NCBI RefSeq assembly: GCF_034134805.1
Contig: NZ_CP139419.1
Coordinates: forward strand, 992,001 to 1,056,000
Source of the DNA: Streptococcus sp. S5
GTDB taxonomy: Bacteria > Bacillota > Bacilli > Lactobacillales > Streptococcaceae
DNA: 64,000 nt
Direction of reading: 5' to 3'
This document shows positions 43,712 through 55,277 of the stretch, piece after piece. Made by a program: the position numbers and the translations under genes. Numbering within the stretch: position 1 is the first letter of the stretch; each line of letters begins with the position of its first letter. The notes under the pieces are model-generated. The model was not told the origin of the DNA and did not search any database. It was given only the letters and a program-made list of their open reading frames with translations.

Positions 43712-44137
43712 ATGTCTATTGTAATTGGTGCAGATGCTGCAGGATTAAGATTAAAAGATCTCGTGAAAGAGTTTCTTGTAAAAGAAAACTTCGATGTTGT
43801 GGATGTAACTGCTGAAGGTCAAGATTTTGTAGATGTGACACTTGCAGTCGCGAGCGAAGTGAACAAAAACGATCAAAATCTTGGAATCGTAATTGATGCT
43901 TACGGAGCTGGTCCATTTATGGTTGCAACTAAAATCAAAGGAATGGTAGCAGCAGAAGTTTCAGATGAACGATCTGCTTATATGACACGTGGCCACAACA
44001 ATTCTCGTATGATTACCATGGGTGCTGAAATTGTTGGGGATGAATTAGCCAAGAACATTGCCAAAGGCTTCGTCAATGGTAAATACGACGGTGGTCGTCA
44101 CCAAATCCGTGTCGATATGTTGAATAAGATGTGCTAA
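43712..44137 (+). CDS. lacA: Galactose-6-phosphate isomerase subunit A
   Basis: 141 residues from ATG 43712 (AGGAGGAC upstream), the normal LacA length. RpiB/LacAB fold: [16 protein letters not shown] and YGAGPFMVA. With LacB it converts galactose-6-phosphate to tagatose-6-phosphate. First of lacABCD. Confidence 0.93.
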   Translation: MSIVIGADAAGLRLKDLVKEFLVKENFDVVDVTAEGQDFVDVTLAVASEVNKNDQNLGIVIDAYGAGPFMVATKIKGMVAAEVSDERSAYMTRGHNNSRMITMGAEIVGDELAKNIAKGFVNGKYDGGRHQIRVDMLNKMC

Positions 44138-44153
44138 TGAGAGGAGAATTCAA

Positions 44154-44669
44154 ATGAGAATTGCAATTGGTTGTGATCACATTGTGACAAATGAAAAAAT
44201 GGCTGTTTCTGATTTTTTGAAATCAAAAGGATATGAAGTGCTCGACTTTGGGACTTATGACCATACACGTACCCACTATCCAATCTTTGGTAAAAAAGTC
44301 GGTGAAGCCGTAGCAAGTGGCCAAGCAGATCTTGGTGTTTGTATCTGTGGTACAGGTGTTGGGATCAACAATGCTGTTAACAAAGTACCTGGTATCCGTT
44401 CTGCTTTGGTACGCGATATGACAACTGCTCTCTATGCAAAAGAAGAATTGAACGCGAATGTCATCGGATTTGGTGGTAAAATTACTGGTGAATTGCTCAT
44501 GTGCGATATCATTGAAGCATTTATCCACGCTGAATACAAACCAACTGAAGAAAATAAAAAATTGATCGCTAAGATCCAACATGTGGAAACACATAATGCT
44601 CATCAAGCGGATGCTGATTTCTTTACAGAATTCCTTGAAAAATGGGACCGTGGTGAATACCACGACTAA
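44154..44669 (+). CDS. lacB: Galactose-6-phosphate isomerase subunit B
   Basis: 171 residues. RpiB/LacAB fold with [18 protein letters not shown] and the catalytic [12 protein letters not shown] loop. Partner of LacA; AGGAG start site. Confidence 0.95.
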   Translation: MRIAIGCDHIVTNEKMAVSDFLKSKGYEVLDFGTYDHTRTHYPIFGKKVGEAVASGQADLGVCICGTGVGINNAVNKVPGIRSALVRDMTTALYAKEELNANVIGFGGKITGELLMCDIIEAFIHAEYKPTEENKKLIAKIQHVETHNAHQADADFFTEFLEKWDRGEYHD

Positions 44670-44679
44670 GAGGTGACGT

Positions 44680-45609
44680 ATGATATTAACGGTCACGATG
44701 AACCCTTCGATTGATATTTCTTATCCTTTGGATGTACTCCAGTTGGATACAGTCAATCGTGTGGCTGAGGTGAGTAAGACAGCTGGTGGGAAAGGTCTTA
44801 ACGTTACTCGTGTACTTTCTGAGATAAAGGATCCAGTGGCAGCGACTGGCCTACTTGGTGGTCGAACAGGGCAATTCATTCTCGATCATTTAGGAGAAGG
44901 GATAGAGGAACGTTTCTTTGAAATTGCTGGAGATACACGTAATTGTATCGCCATCCTTCACGAAGGCAAGCAAACAGAAATCTTAGAAAAAGGTCCAACC
45001 ATTTCTGAGAAAGAAGGGAAAGACTTTCTAGACCATTATCGTCACTTGGTTGAACAAGTAGAGGTTGTTGCCATCTCTGGAAGTCTTCCTGCTGGTTTAC
45101 CAGTGGACTACTATGCTAGCCTTGTCAAGATTGCAAGGGAAGCTGGGAAACCAGTCGTACTCGATTGCTCGGGAGCTTCTTTAGAAGCTGCCATTCAAGC
45201 AGCTGTCAAGCCTACGGTCATTAAACCAAACAATGAAGAATTATCACAGTTGTTAGGAAAAGAAGTGAGTAAGAATGTGGAAGACTTAAAAGAAGTTCTT
45301 CAGGATTCTCTCTTTGATGGCATCGAATGGGTGATTGTCTCCCTTGGTGCAAATGGCGCTTTCGCTAAGCATGGGGATGTCTTCTATAAGGTAGATATTC
45401 CTAAGATCGATGTCGTCAATCCAGTCGGATCTGGTGATTCGACTGTTGCAGGGATTGCATCTGGTCTCTATCATCATGAGAGTGACGCAGACTTGCTTAA
45501 GAAAGCAAATGTTCTTGGAATGTTAAATGCGCAAGAAGCGCAAACAGGACATGTCAACATGGGGCACTATGATGCCTTGTATCAACAATTAATCGTAAAA
45601 GAGGTATAA
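44680..45609 (+). CDS. lacC: Tagatose-6-phosphate kinase
   Basis: 309 residues, PfkB family: [25 protein letters not shown] near residue 37 and the C-terminal ATP/catalytic motif [12 protein letters not shown] near 250. Makes tagatose-1,6-bisphosphate. One base before lacD. Confidence 0.95.
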   Translation: MILTVTMNPSIDISYPLDVLQLDTVNRVAEVSKTAGGKGLNVTRVLSEIKDPVAATGLLGGRTGQFILDHLGEGIEERFFEIAGDTRNCIAILHEGKQTEILEKGPTISEKEGKDFLDHYRHLVEQVEVVAISGSLPAGLPVDYYASLVKIAREAGKPVVLDCSGASLEAAIQAAVKPTVIKPNNEELSQLLGKEVSKNVEDLKEVLQDSLFDGIEWVIVSLGANGAFAKHGDVFYKVDIPKIDVVNPVGSGDSTVAGIASGLYHHESDADLLKKANVLGMLNAQEAQTGHVNMGHYDALYQQLIVKEV

Positions 45610-45610
45610 A

Positions 45611-46591
45611 ATGGTATTAACAGAACAAAAACGCAACTATTTGGAACGTCTTAGTACAAAAGACGGTGTCATTTCAGCTTTGGCCTTCGACCAACGTGGA
45701 GCTTTGAAACGCTTGATGGCCAAATACCAAGACACTGAGCCAACTGTAGCACAAATGGAAGAATTAAAAGTCCTTGTAGCTGATGAATTGACAAAATATG
45801 CTTCATCTATGTTATTGGACCCAGAATATGGTCTACCTGCTACAAAAGCCTTGGACAAAGATGCAGGACTCTTGCTCGCATACGAAAAGACAGGCTACGA
45901 TACTTCTAGCACCAAACGCTTGCCTGACTGCTTGAACCTTTGGTCAGCAAAACGCATCAAAGAACAAGGCGCAGATGCTGTGAAGTTCTTGCTCTACTAT
46001 GATGTAGACAGTGCAGATGAACTCAACCAAGAAAAACAAGCTTATATCGAACGCATCGGTTCAGAATGTGTGGCAGAAGACATTCCATTCTTCCTTGAAA
46101 TCTTGGCTTATGATGAAGGAATTGCAGATGCAACCTCTGCTGAATATGCAAAAGTGAAACCTCGTAAAGTCATTGAAGCTATGAAAGTCTTCTCAGATCC
46201 TCGTTTCAATATCGATGTATTGAAAGTAGAAGTTCCTGTCAATGTCAACTACGTGGAAGGTTTTGGAGAAGGTGAAGTTGTCTATAGTCGTGAAGAAGCT
46301 GCTGCCTTCTTTAAAGAACAAGAAGAAGCAACCAACCTTCCATACATCTACCTCAGTGCGGGTGTATCCGCAAAACTCTTCCAAGAAACTTTGGAATTTG
46401 CTCATGCATCAGGTGCTAACTTCAACGGTGTTCTTTGTGGACGTGCGACATGGGCAGGTTCAGTAGAAGCTTACATCAAAGATGGAGAAGCAGCTGCTCG
46501 TGAATGGCTTCGTACAGAAGGTCGTCAAAATATTGAAGAATTGAACGCAGTCTTGGCTAAAGTGGCAACACCTTGGACAGAACGCGTGTAA
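45611..46591 (+). CDS. lacD: Tagatose-1,6-bisphosphate aldolase
   Basis: 326 residues, class I LacD family: [14 protein letters not shown], the Schiff-base Lys in [17 protein letters not shown] INDVLKVE region near residue 205, and LSAGVS near 250. Splits tagatose-1,6-bisphosphate into dihydroxyacetone phosphate and glyceraldehyde-3-phosphate. Strong codon bias suggests high expression. Terminator-like hairpin follows. Confidence 0.95.
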   Translation: MVLTEQKRNYLERLSTKDGVISALAFDQRGALKRLMAKYQDTEPTVAQMEELKVLVADELTKYASSMLLDPEYGLPATKALDKDAGLLLAYEKTGYDTSSTKRLPDCLNLWSAKRIKEQGADAVKFLLYYDVDSADELNQEKQAYIERIGSECVAEDIPFFLEILAYDEGIADATSAEYAKVKPRKVIEAMKVFSDPRFNIDVLKVEVPVNVNYVEGFGEGEVVYSREEAAAFFKEQEEATNLPYIYLSAGVSAKLFQETLEFAHASGANFNGVLCGRATWAGSVEAYIKDGEAAAREWLRTEGRQNIEELNAVLAKVATPWTERV

Positions 46592-46628
46592 GAAACAAAT
46601 TGTTATTGCCTCCTAAAGCAACATTTAG

Positions 46629-46666
46629 AACATTGGAAGGAAGAAATTCCTTCCAATGTTCTTCAT
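46629..46666 (+). terminator. Terminator after lacD
   Basis: A perfect 14-bp stem AACATTGGAAGGAA/TTCCTTCCAATGTT with a GAAA loop. The T tract is interrupted (CTTCATTATTTTT). Confidence 0.75.
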
Positions 46667-46716
46667 TATTTTTAGGCTTTGTTTATTTTTTATAAAAAAT
46701 GTTTAAAAATTTTCGC

Positions 46717-46753
46717 TGTAAGGGTTTACAAAATAAAAAACTTATGATAGAAT
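46717..46753 (+). promoter_or_regulatory. lacTFEG promoter with overlapping cre
   Basis: TTTACA (46725-46730), 17 bases, TAGAAT (46748-46753). TGTAAGGGTTTACA (46717-46730) differs from the cre consensus at one central base and overlaps the -35 box, so CcpA repression is likely. Confidence 0.65.
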
Positions 46754-46776
46754 AAGTTCATAAGTTAAATAGCAGT

Positions 46777-46865
46777 GAGCGTTACTAAGTTAGATTAGGC
46801 GTGACCACAAGTAGATTGAATGATTAGCATAGGCTAGTTTTTTCAGTTGCTTCGTGGTCATTTTT
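46777..46865 (+). promoter_or_regulatory. Ribonucleic antiterminator (RAT) and overlapping terminator
   Basis: GAGCGTTACTAAG...TTAGGCGTGACC (46777-46806) fits the BglG-type RAT pattern (GTTACT, then AGGC..ACC). Its end overlaps TGACCAC (46802-46808), which pairs with GTGGTCA (46854-46860) followed by TTTTT to form a terminator. The two structures exclude each other, so active LacT bound to the RAT would allow transcription of lacT and the genes behind it. Confidence 0.7.
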
Positions 46866-46900
46866 ATTTGCTTTTAACAAATTTCACAAAGGAGAGCCTC

Positions 46901-47734
46901 ATGTATCGTATTATCCATCCAATGAACAATAATGTTGCTTTGGTTCAAAATGAACTACAACAAGAGTTAATTGTTATTGGGAGTGGGATTGCTTTTGGGA
47001 AAAAGAAAAATGATCTAGTGGCTGATGATAAGGTCGAAAAAGTATTTCGTTTAAACACGGATGAGTCAAGAGAAAACTTTATGGCCCTTCTAAAGGATGT
47101 TCCTCTTGATTTCATTACAACCACTTATGAAGTGATTGATACCTTGTCTAAGAAATATGCTTATCCTGTTCAAGAATATATCTATGTGACACTAACAGAT
47201 CACATCTTTTGTTCTTACCAGGCAGTTCAACAGGGAAGATATAAACACAGTGATCTTCCTGATGCGTCTGCTATGCATCCGATCCCCTATAAAATTGCAA
47301 AAGAAGCGATTGAAATCTTTCGAGAGCGGCTCTTGGATCAATTTCCTGATGACGAAGTGAATCGTATCGCCTATCACTTCATCAATGCACAAGGGGAAGT
47401 CATTCATGAGCAGGATCCTGATGTCCAAGACCGCCAAGCGATTTTGAAAGCTGTAGAGGAAAAATTAGCTCAAAATGGATTGAAACGAAAAGAAGAGAAC
47501 AGTCATTTCTACGATCGCTTTATGATCCATCTTAATTATTTCCTTGACTCCCTAGATAAGGGAAGAGAGGATCCTGAAGGCTTGAGCGAGATGGAACAAC
47601 TGATCCAGCTAAGTTATCCAAAGGCTTATGAGATTAGTCATCAGATCTACCAAACCATCGCTGAACAGACTGGAGCTAAGATATCTCCTAATGAAAAAGT
47701 CTATTTAGCCTTGCATATTCAACGTCTATTATAA
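46901..47734 (+). CDS. lacT: Transcription antiterminator, BglG family
   Basis: 277 residues from ATG 46901 (AAAGGAG upstream; a reading from 46847 falls in the terminator). N-terminal RNA-binding CAT domain (MYRIIHPMNNNVALV, GSGIAFGKKKNDLV), then two PRD domains with regulatory His (DHIFCSYQAV near 105 and the C-terminal LALHIQR). Phosphorylation by the PTS should tune its binding to the RAT just upstream. Confidence 0.92.
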   Translation: MYRIIHPMNNNVALVQNELQQELIVIGSGIAFGKKKNDLVADDKVEKVFRLNTDESRENFMALLKDVPLDFITTTYEVIDTLSKKYAYPVQEYIYVTLTDHIFCSYQAVQQGRYKHSDLPDASAMHPIPYKIAKEAIEIFRERLLDQFPDDEVNRIAYHFINAQGEVIHEQDPDVQDRQAILKAVEEKLAQNGLKRKEENSHFYDRFMIHLNYFLDSLDKGREDPEGLSEMEQLIQLSYPKAYEISHQIYQTIAEQTGAKISPNEKVYLALHIQRLL

Positions 47735-47768
47735 AAATTTTCAAAAGGTATCATAAGGAGGAACCAAC

Positions 47769-48086
47769 ATGAATAAAGAAGAAGTCCAATTACTTGGGTT
47801 TGAAATTGTCGCTTATGCCGGTGACGCTCGATCAAAATTAATAGAAGCATTAAAAGCTGCTGAAAATGGTGATTTTGCGAAAGCAGAATCCTTAGTAGAA
47901 GAAGCAGGGTCCTGTATCGCTGAGGCTCACAAATCTCAAACGACCATGCTAGCGCAAGAAGCTGCAGGAGAAGAAATCCCCTATAGCATCACCATGATGC
48001 ATGGTCAAGACCATCTCATGACAACGATCTTATTAAAAGACGTGATTCACCATCTGATTGAACTATATAAAAGAGGAGCAAAATAA
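47769..48086 (+). CDS. lacF: Lactose PTS IIA component
   Basis: 105 residues, the trimeric lactose-type IIA, with active His78 in MMHGQDHLM. Passes phosphate to the IIB domain of LacE. Stop overlaps the lacE start by one base. AAGGAGG start site. Confidence 0.96.
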   Translation: MNKEEVQLLGFEIVAYAGDARSKLIEALKAAENGDFAKAESLVEEAGSCIAEAHKSQTTMLAQEAAGEEIPYSITMMHGQDHLMTTILLKDVIHHLIELYKRGAK

Positions 48087-49786
48087 TGAATAAACTGATT
48101 GAACTAATTGAAAAAGGGAAACCTTTCTTTGAAAAGATTTCTCGTAATAAATATTTGCGAGCGATTCGGGATGGTTTCATTGCAGGGATGCCTGTGATCC
48201 TCTTCTCATCTATCTTCATCCTAATTGCGTATGTACCAAACGCTTGGGGGTTCCATTGGTCTAAAGATATTGAAACTTTATTGATGACTCCATATAGCTA
48301 TTCTATGGGCATCTTGGCCTTCTTCGTTGGTGGGACAACGGCTAAGGCTTTGACAGATTCAATGAACCGTGACCTCCCAGCAACCAACCAAATAAACTTC
48401 ATTTCAACAATGTTGGCTTCTATGGTTGGCTTCTTGCTCATGGCTGCTGAACCTGCTAAAGAAGGTGGATTCTTAACAGCATTCATGGGGACTAAAGGGT
48501 TGTTAACAGCCTTTATTGCTGCATTCATTACTGTTAATGTTTACAAAGTCTGTGTGAAAAACAATGTGACCATCCGCATGCCGGACGAGGTTCCACCAAA
48601 TATTTCACAAGTATTTAAAGACTTGATTCCATTTACATTATCAGTTGTACTCTTGTACGCACTTGAATTAGTTGTTAAAGCAAGCCTTCATGTAACGGTT
48701 GCTGAATCAATCGGTACCCTTCTTGCTCCACTATTCTCAGCTGCTGACGGTTACCTTGGAATTACAATTATCTTTGGTGCTTATGCCTTCTTCTGGTTTG
48801 TAGGTATCCATGGTCCTTCAATTGTTGAGCCAGCTATCGCAGCGATTACTTATGCAAATGCTGAAGTAAACTTGAAATTGATTCAACAAGGAATGCACGC
48901 AGATAAGATTCTTACTTCAGGTACTCAAATGTTTATTGTTACTTTGGGTGGTACTGGTGCGACTCTTGTTGTTCCATTTATGTTCATGTGGTTAACGAAA
49001 TCAAAACGTAACCGTGCAATTGGACGTGCATCTGTAGTCCCAACATTCTTTGGTGTTAACGAACCAATCTTGTTCGGTGCTCCATTGGTATTGAACCCAA
49101 TCTTCTTCATTCCATTTATCTTTGCTCCAATTGCAAACGTTTGGATTTTCAAATTCTTTATCGATACACTTGGAATGAACTCATTTACTGCTAACCTACC
49201 ATGGACAACTCCAGCCCCACTTGGTCTAGTTCTTGGTACTAACTTCCAATTTCTATCATTTGTTCTTGCCGCATTACTTATCGTAGTGGACGTAGTTATT
49301 TACTACCCATTCCTTAAAGTTTATGATGAACAAATTCTTGAAGAAGAACGTTCTGGTAAATCTAATGATGAATTGAAAGAAAAAGTAGCTGCAAACTTCA
49401 ATACAGCGAAAGCTGATGCTGTTCTTGAAAAAGCTGGTGTTGAAAATGAACCAGCTCAAAACAATATCACAAAAGAAACAAACGTATTGGTTCTTTGTGC
49501 AGGTGGTGGTACAAGTGGTCTTCTTGCAAATGCTTTGAATAAAGCTGCTAAAGAATACAATGTTCCTGTAAAGGCCGCTGCTGGTGGTTACGGTGCTCAC
49601 CGTGAAATGTTGCCAGAATTTGACCTTGTTATCCTTGCCCCTCAAGTAGCTTCTAACTATGAAGACATGAGGGCAGAAACAGATAAACTAGGCATTAAAT
49701 TGGCTAAGACAGAAGGTGCTCAATACATCAAATTGACACGTGATGGTAAAGGCGCTCTTGCATTCGTTCAAGCGCAATTCGATTAA
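48086..49786 (+). CDS. lacE: Lactose PTS IICB component
   Basis: 566 residues. IIC membrane part (to about residue 430, [16 protein letters not shown] near 235), acidic linker, then IIB with the phosphorylated Cys471 in [14 protein letters not shown]. Imports lactose as lactose-6-phosphate. The gap to lacG is 213 bases and full of hairpins. Confidence 0.96.
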   Translation: MNKLIELIEKGKPFFEKISRNKYLRAIRDGFIAGMPVILFSSIFILIAYVPNAWGFHWSKDIETLLMTPYSYSMGILAFFVGGTTAKALTDSMNRDLPATNQINFISTMLASMVGFLLMAAEPAKEGGFLTAFMGTKGLLTAFIAAFITVNVYKVCVKNNVTIRMPDEVPPNISQVFKDLIPFTLSVVLLYALELVVKASLHVTVAESIGTLLAPLFSAADGYLGITIIFGAYAFFWFVGIHGPSIVEPAIAAITYANAEVNLKLIQQGMHADKILTSGTQMFIVTLGGTGATLVVPFMFMWLTKSKRNRAIGRASVVPTFFGVNEPILFGAPLVLNPIFFIPFIFAPIANVWIFKFFIDTLGMNSFTANLPWTTPAPLGLVLGTNFQFLSFVLAALLIVVDVVIYYPFLKVYDEQILEEERSGKSNDELKEKVAANFNTAKADAVLEKAGVENEPAQNNITKETNVLVLCAGGGTSGLLANALNKAAKEYNVPVKAAAGGYGAHREMLPEFDLVILAPQVASNYEDMRAETDKLGIKLAKTEGAQYIKLTRDGKGALAFVQAQFD

Positions 49787-49966
49787 CGATAGGGACTGTG
49801 AAACAGTCTCCTATCGTAACGGAAATCGCTATGGCGATTTTCCTAATCGACTTGTTAATTCGTCGGTAAAAATATATCGTTTTTACCTCCTCATGTCACA
49901 ATTCGGTGGCTTGGAACAAGAAGTGAGATGGAGATGGATGGCTCACTAACTCCTCTCCGCTCACTT
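49786..49966. other. Run of hairpins between lacE and lacG
   Basis: Stem 1 ACGATAGG-GACTG/CAGTC-T-CCTATCGT (49786-49817); stem 2 GGAAATCGC/GCGATTTTCC (49821-49843); stem 3 GGTAAAAA/TTTTTACC (49865-49887); then GTGAG near 49923 that can pair with either of two CTCAC copies (49942 or 49961). None has a terminator T run. They may stabilise or process the lacTFE part of the mRNA or set lacG level. Confidence 0.5.
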
Positions 49967-49984
49967 TTCATTTGGTTCAATTAA

Positions 49985-51406
<1,422 letters not shown>

Positions 51407-51411
51407 GTATA

Positions 51412-51590
51412 AGAGGCTGGGACAAAAGTCCTAGCCTCTCAATTATTTTTGGATTGTCGAGCAAGACGCAGTGGTTGAGTGGGCTCTACTACGCTGATTT
51501 CATCAGCTTTTACAGCCCTACTCAACTGTGCGGAGGTGGGACGACGAAATCGAATTCTAACGAATTACCGATTTCTGTCCCACTCTCTTT
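51412..51590. repeat. Intergenic three-hairpin repeat, family A copy 3
   Basis: 179 bp, read identical to the copy at 23400-23578. Here it lies between two genes on the same strand (lacG and the LysR gene) and its first hairpin (GAGGCTGGGAC/GTCCTAGCCTC) can terminate the lac transcript. Confidence 0.9.
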
Positions 51591-51685
51591 TTTATTTTTA
51601 CTAGAAGAAGGTCTCTTAAACGGATCTCTTCTTTCAGCCCCTAATTTATGGTATAATAGATCGATACTGTAATAAGGAAAATAGA

Positions 51686-52588
51686 ATGAATATACAACAA
51701 TTACGATATGTAGTGGCGATTGCCAATAGTGGTACTTTTCGTGAGGCTGCTGAAAAAATGTATGTGAGTCAGCCTAGCTTGTCCATCTCCGTCAGAGATC
51801 TGGAAAAAGAACTGGGCTTCAAGATTTTTCGTCGGACCAGTTCTGGGACTTTTTTGACCCGTCGGGGAATGGAATTTTATGAAAAAGCGCAGGACGTGGT
51901 CAAAGGGTTTGATATTTTTCAAAATCAATATGCCAGTCCTGAAGAAGAGAAGAAAGAATTCTCCATTTCTAGTCAGCACTATGACTTTTTGCCACCTTTG
52001 ATGACGGAATTCTCAATCCGCTATCCGGAAAATAAAAACTTCCGCATCTTTGAATCAACGACTGTTCAAATTTTGGACGAAGTGGCTCAAGGGCATAGTG
52101 AGTTGGGAATTATTTATCTCAACCGTCAAAATACCAAGGGGATTATGCAACGGGTTGATAAATTAGGGCTTGAAGTGGTGGATTTAATTCCTTTTCAGAC
52201 TCATATTTACCTTCGCAAAGGACATCCTTTGGCTAAGAAGAAAAAACTGGTCATGGAAGATCTAGCTCAGTTGCCAACTGTTCGTTTTACCCAAGAAAAA
52301 GATGAGTACCTCTATTATTCAGAGAACTTTGTCGATACCAGCTCGAGCTCACAAATGTTCAATGTGACCGACCGGGCTACCTTGAATGGAATCTTGGAAC
52401 GGACAGATGCTTATGCGACGGGATCAGGCTTTTTGGATAGCCAGTCCGTGAATGGCATTACCGTGATTCCTTTGGAAGATAACCTGGACAATAAGATGGT
52501 CTATGTCAAACGAGAAGAGATGGATCTCTCTCCTGTAGCAGAGAAGTTTGTCGAGGTCATGGTAGAATATTTTGATCAAAAGAGGTAA
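51686..52588 (+). CDS. LysR family transcriptional regulator
   Basis: 300 residues. N-terminal winged helix MNIQQLRYVVAIANSGTFREAAEKMYVSQPSLSISVRDLEKELGFKIF is textbook LysR; the rest is the periplasmic-binding-like effector domain (LGIIYLNRQN). A TGGTATAAT promoter lies near 51650. Position directly before lspA and rluD matches the pneumococcal order as I remember it, where it resembles CpsY/MtaR-type methionine and wall regulators; the target is not readable here. Confidence 0.85.
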   Translation: MNIQQLRYVVAIANSGTFREAAEKMYVSQPSLSISVRDLEKELGFKIFRRTSSGTFLTRRGMEFYEKAQDVVKGFDIFQNQYASPEEEKKEFSISSQHYDFLPPLMTEFSIRYPENKNFRIFESTTVQILDEVAQGHSELGIIYLNRQNTKGIMQRVDKLGLEVVDLIPFQTHIYLRKGHPLAKKKKLVMEDLAQLPTVRFTQEKDEYLYYSENFVDTSSSSQMFNVTDRATLNGILERTDAYATGSGFLDSQSVNGITVIPLEDNLDNKMVYVKREEMDLSPVAEKFVEVMVEYFDQKR

Positions 52589-52591
52589 GAA

Positions 52592-53053
52592 ATGAAGAGA
52601 AAAACAATGGTCCCAGTAGCGATCGTCCTTTTGGTCCTACTGGATCAGCTGGTCAAATGGTATGTAGTGAAGAACATTCCACTGGGTGTCGTCAAGTCTT
52701 TTATCCCCCATGTGGTCAGTCTGACTTATCTTCAAAACACAGGGGCAGCTTTTTCGCTTCTTGAAAATCAGCAATGGTTCTTTACCCTCATCACTCTAGT
52801 CGTGATGGTAGGGGCCTTTTACTATCTCTATAAGCACCTCAAGGGGTCGCTTTGGATTGTGACGGGCTTGACCTTGGTCATTGCAGGTGGCTTGGGGAAT
52901 TTTATCGATCGCCTGCGTCAGGGCTTCGTGGTTGATATGTTCCACCTGGACTTTATGAATTTTGCAATTTTTAATGTAGCAGATAGTTATTTGACAGTTG
53001 GAGTTTTCTTGCTCCTGATCCTGATGTTGAAAGAGGAAACGCATGGAAATTAA
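52592..53053 (+). CDS. lspA: Lipoprotein signal peptidase
   Basis: 153 residues, four membrane segments. Conserved blocks [31 protein letters not shown] (first catalytic Asp) and FNVADSYL (second Asp). Cleaves the signal peptides of diacylated lipoproteins, several of which are encoded in this window. Three bases after the LysR gene, overlaps rluD. Confidence 0.96.
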   Translation: MKRKTMVPVAIVLLVLLDQLVKWYVVKNIPLGVVKSFIPHVVSLTYLQNTGAAFSLLENQQWFFTLITLVVMVGAFYYLYKHLKGSLWIVTGLTLVIAGGLGNFIDRLRQGFVVDMFHLDFMNFAIFNVADSYLTVGVFLLLILMLKEETHGN

Positions 53054-53933
53054 AATCGAAGTAGCCGGTGCGCGACTGGATAAGGCTTTGGCGGATTTGA
53101 CTCCCTTGTCACGAGCTGTGGCCAATGAGCAGATCAAAGAAGGAAAAGTTCTGGTCAATGGGACTGTGAAAAAAGCCAAGTACACGGTTAAAGAAGGAGA
53201 CATCATCCAGTATGACGTACCAGAAGTGGAAGAGGTCAGCTATGAAGCAGAAGATCTGCCCTTAGACATCGTTTATGAGGACCAAGATGTTGTGGTGGTT
53301 AATAAACCTCAAGGCATGGTTGTTCATCCTAGTGCGGGTCATACCAGCGGGACCTTGGTCAATGCGCTCTTATACCATGTCAAGGACCTTTCAGGGATCA
53401 ATGGAGAATTGCGTCCAGGGATCGTTCATCGGATCGACAAAGACACGTCAGGTCTCTTGATGGTCGCAAAAAATGACCAAGCTCACGTCGCCTTAGCAGA
53501 AGAACTAAAAGACAAAAAGTCACTACGGAAGTATTGGGCCATTGTCCATGGCAACCTTCCCAACGATCGGGGCATGATTGAAGCACCGATTGGTCGCAGT
53601 GAAAAGGACCGGAAAAAACAAGCGGTGACGGCAAAAGGAAAACCTGCAGTGACCCGTTTTCAAGTTTTGGAACGCTTTGGGAATTACACCTTGGTAGAGT
53701 TGCAACTGGAGACTGGTCGGACCCACCAAATTCGGGTACACATGGCCTATATTGGCCATCCAGTGGCTGGAGATCCTGCTTATGGTCCTAAGAAGACACT
53801 TAAAGGACAAGGGCAGTTTCTTCATGCGCGGACACTCGGTTTTACCCACCCTCGCACAGGCGAGACCTTGGAATTTACAGCAGAAGTGCCAGTGATCTTT
53901 GAGAAAACGCTGGAAGACCTTCGAAAAGGATAA
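53043..53933 (+). CDS. rluD: Ribosomal large subunit pseudouridine synthase D type
   Basis: 296 residues. S4 RNA-binding domain at residues 15-75, then the RluA-family catalytic motif [18 protein letters not shown] (catalytic Asp near 137) and the [17 protein letters not shown] block. Start overlaps lspA by 11 bases. Confidence 0.93.
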   Translation: MEIKIEVAGARLDKALADLTPLSRAVANEQIKEGKVLVNGTVKKAKYTVKEGDIIQYDVPEVEEVSYEAEDLPLDIVYEDQDVVVVNKPQGMVVHPSAGHTSGTLVNALLYHVKDLSGINGELRPGIVHRIDKDTSGLLMVAKNDQAHVALAEELKDKKSLRKYWAIVHGNLPNDRGMIEAPIGRSEKDRKKQAVTAKGKPAVTRFQVLERFGNYTLVELQLETGRTHQIRVHMAYIGHPVAGDPAYGPKKTLKGQGQFLHARTLGFTHPRTGETLEFTAEVPVIFEKTLEDLRKG

Positions 53934-53941
53934 TGAAGAAT

Positions 53942-54107
53942 GGGAGTGGGAAAGAACTCTGACTAGTTAAAAAGAGTTCGTTTTCCCACCCCCGCACAGT
54001 TGATTAGGTTATCTTTGGAGCAAAAAAAGCGAACAAAGATACCAATCAACCACTGCGTCATGCAGTTATTACTATCAAACATAGAGAGCTGGACAGTTTT
54101 TGTCCAG
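53942..54107. repeat. Intergenic three-hairpin repeat, family B copy 2
   Basis: About 166 bp, close to the copy at 11855-12027 (shared GGGAGTGGGAAAGAACTC, CACCCCCGCA, TTGATTAGGTTATCTT and ACCAATCAACCACTGCGTCAT). Ends with GCTGGACA/TGTCCAGC. Separates rluD from proB. Confidence 0.8.
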
Positions 54108-54157
54108 CCTCACTTTTATTAGATACGAAATAAATAGTATTAGAAAGAAACATAGCG

Positions 54158-55267
54158 ATGAAAGCAAAAAGAATCGTCTTTAAAGTAGGGACCTCGTCTT
54201 TGACCAATCCAGACGGGAGCCTCTCTAGACAGAAGGTCAAGGTCATTACGCAGCAGTTGGCTCTCTTACATGAATCAGGTCATGAGTTGATCTTGGTCTC
54301 ATCAGGGGCTGTCGCTGCTGGATTTGGTGCCCTAGGTTTTAAGAAACGGCCGACCAAGGTGGCAGACAAGCAAGCTTCTGCGGCAGTTGGACAAGGCTTA
54401 CTGATGGAAGAATACACAGCTAACCTGCTCTTACGCAACATTGTTTCTGCGCAGATTTTGTTGACCCAAGATGACTTTGCGGATCAGCGTCGCTATAAGA
54501 ATGCCCACCAGGCCCTTTCTGTCTTGCTCAATCGTGGGGCCATCCCGATTATCAATGAAAACGATACGGTCTCGATTGCCGAGTTAAAAGTAGGAGACAA
54601 TGATACCTTAAGTGCGCAGGTTGCAGCCATGGTTCAAGCTGATCTTTTGGTGCTTTTAACGGATGTCGATGGCCTCTATACAGCCAATCCTTCTCAGGAT
54701 CCAACAGCTAAGCGCTTGGAGCGGATCGAACACATTTCTCGCGAGATGATCGAGATGGCTGGTGGTGCTGGCAGTAGCAACGGAACTGGTGGAATGCTGA
54801 CCAAACTCAAGGCAGCGACCCTTGCGACCGAGTCAGGGGTTCCTGTCTATATTTGCTCGTCTCTTAAGTCTGATGCTTTGATTGAAGCAGCAGAAGAGCA
54901 AGCGGATGGCAGTTACTTCCTTGCAGAGGATAAGGGCTTAAAAACCCAGAAGCAATGGCTAGCCTTTTATGCAGAAAGCAAAGGTGCCGTTTGGGTGGAT
55001 GCTGGAGCAGCGCAAGCCCTGTTGGATCATGGAAAGAGTCTATTGATTTCTGGTGTGACCAAGGCAGAAGGGGATTTCTCTTACCACGACATCGTCAGCG
55101 TCTATCATCAAGAATCAGGACAATTGCTAGGAAAAGGCAAGGTCCGTCTCGGTCAATCAGCCGTGCGTGATATGCTCCAGTCTAAAAAAGCCAAGGGAAT
55201 CCTTATTCACCGGGATGACTGGATCTCGGTAACTCCTGAGATTGACCTACTCTTTACAGAATTCTAG
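54158..55267 (+). CDS. proB: Glutamate 5-kinase
   Basis: 369 residues. Amino-acid kinase domain ([61 protein letters not shown]) plus a C-terminal PUA domain from about residue 275. First step of proline synthesis, feedback-inhibited in relatives. GTTAGAAAG-type weak start site. proB, proA and proC follow one another closely and form an operon. Confidence 0.95.
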   Translation: MKAKRIVFKVGTSSLTNPDGSLSRQKVKVITQQLALLHESGHELILVSSGAVAAGFGALGFKKRPTKVADKQASAAVGQGLLMEEYTANLLLRNIVSAQILLTQDDFADQRRYKNAHQALSVLLNRGAIPIINENDTVSIAELKVGDNDTLSAQVAAMVQADLLVLLTDVDGLYTANPSQDPTAKRLERIEHISREMIEMAGGAGSSNGTGGMLTKLKAATLATESGVPVYICSSLKSDALIEAAEEQADGSYFLAEDKGLKTQKQWLAFYAESKGAVWVDAGAAQALLDHGKSLLISGVTKAEGDFSYHDIVSVYHQESGQLLGKGKVRLGQSAVRDMLQSKKAKGILIHRDDWISVTPEIDLLFTEF

Positions 55268-55277
55268 AGGAAAACGT

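Larger units (their letters stand above)
46592..46900. other. 309-base gap between lacD and lacT
   Basis: Contains the lacD terminator, a promoter with cre site, and the RAT/terminator pair of the lacTFEG operon, each listed separately. No coding sequence. Confidence 0.7.

Noticed and set aside
46777..46865. T-box or riboswitch before lacT
   Set aside because: No T-box sequence; the motif order and the downstream BglG-type gene explain it as a RAT with terminator.
51454..51672. ORF starting MSSKTQWLSGLYYADFIS, with the same opening on the minus strand at 20917-21129
   Set aside because: Both readings lie in the family A hairpin repeat; they diverge after a few residues, lack ribosome sites and reflect the shared DNA, not a protein.
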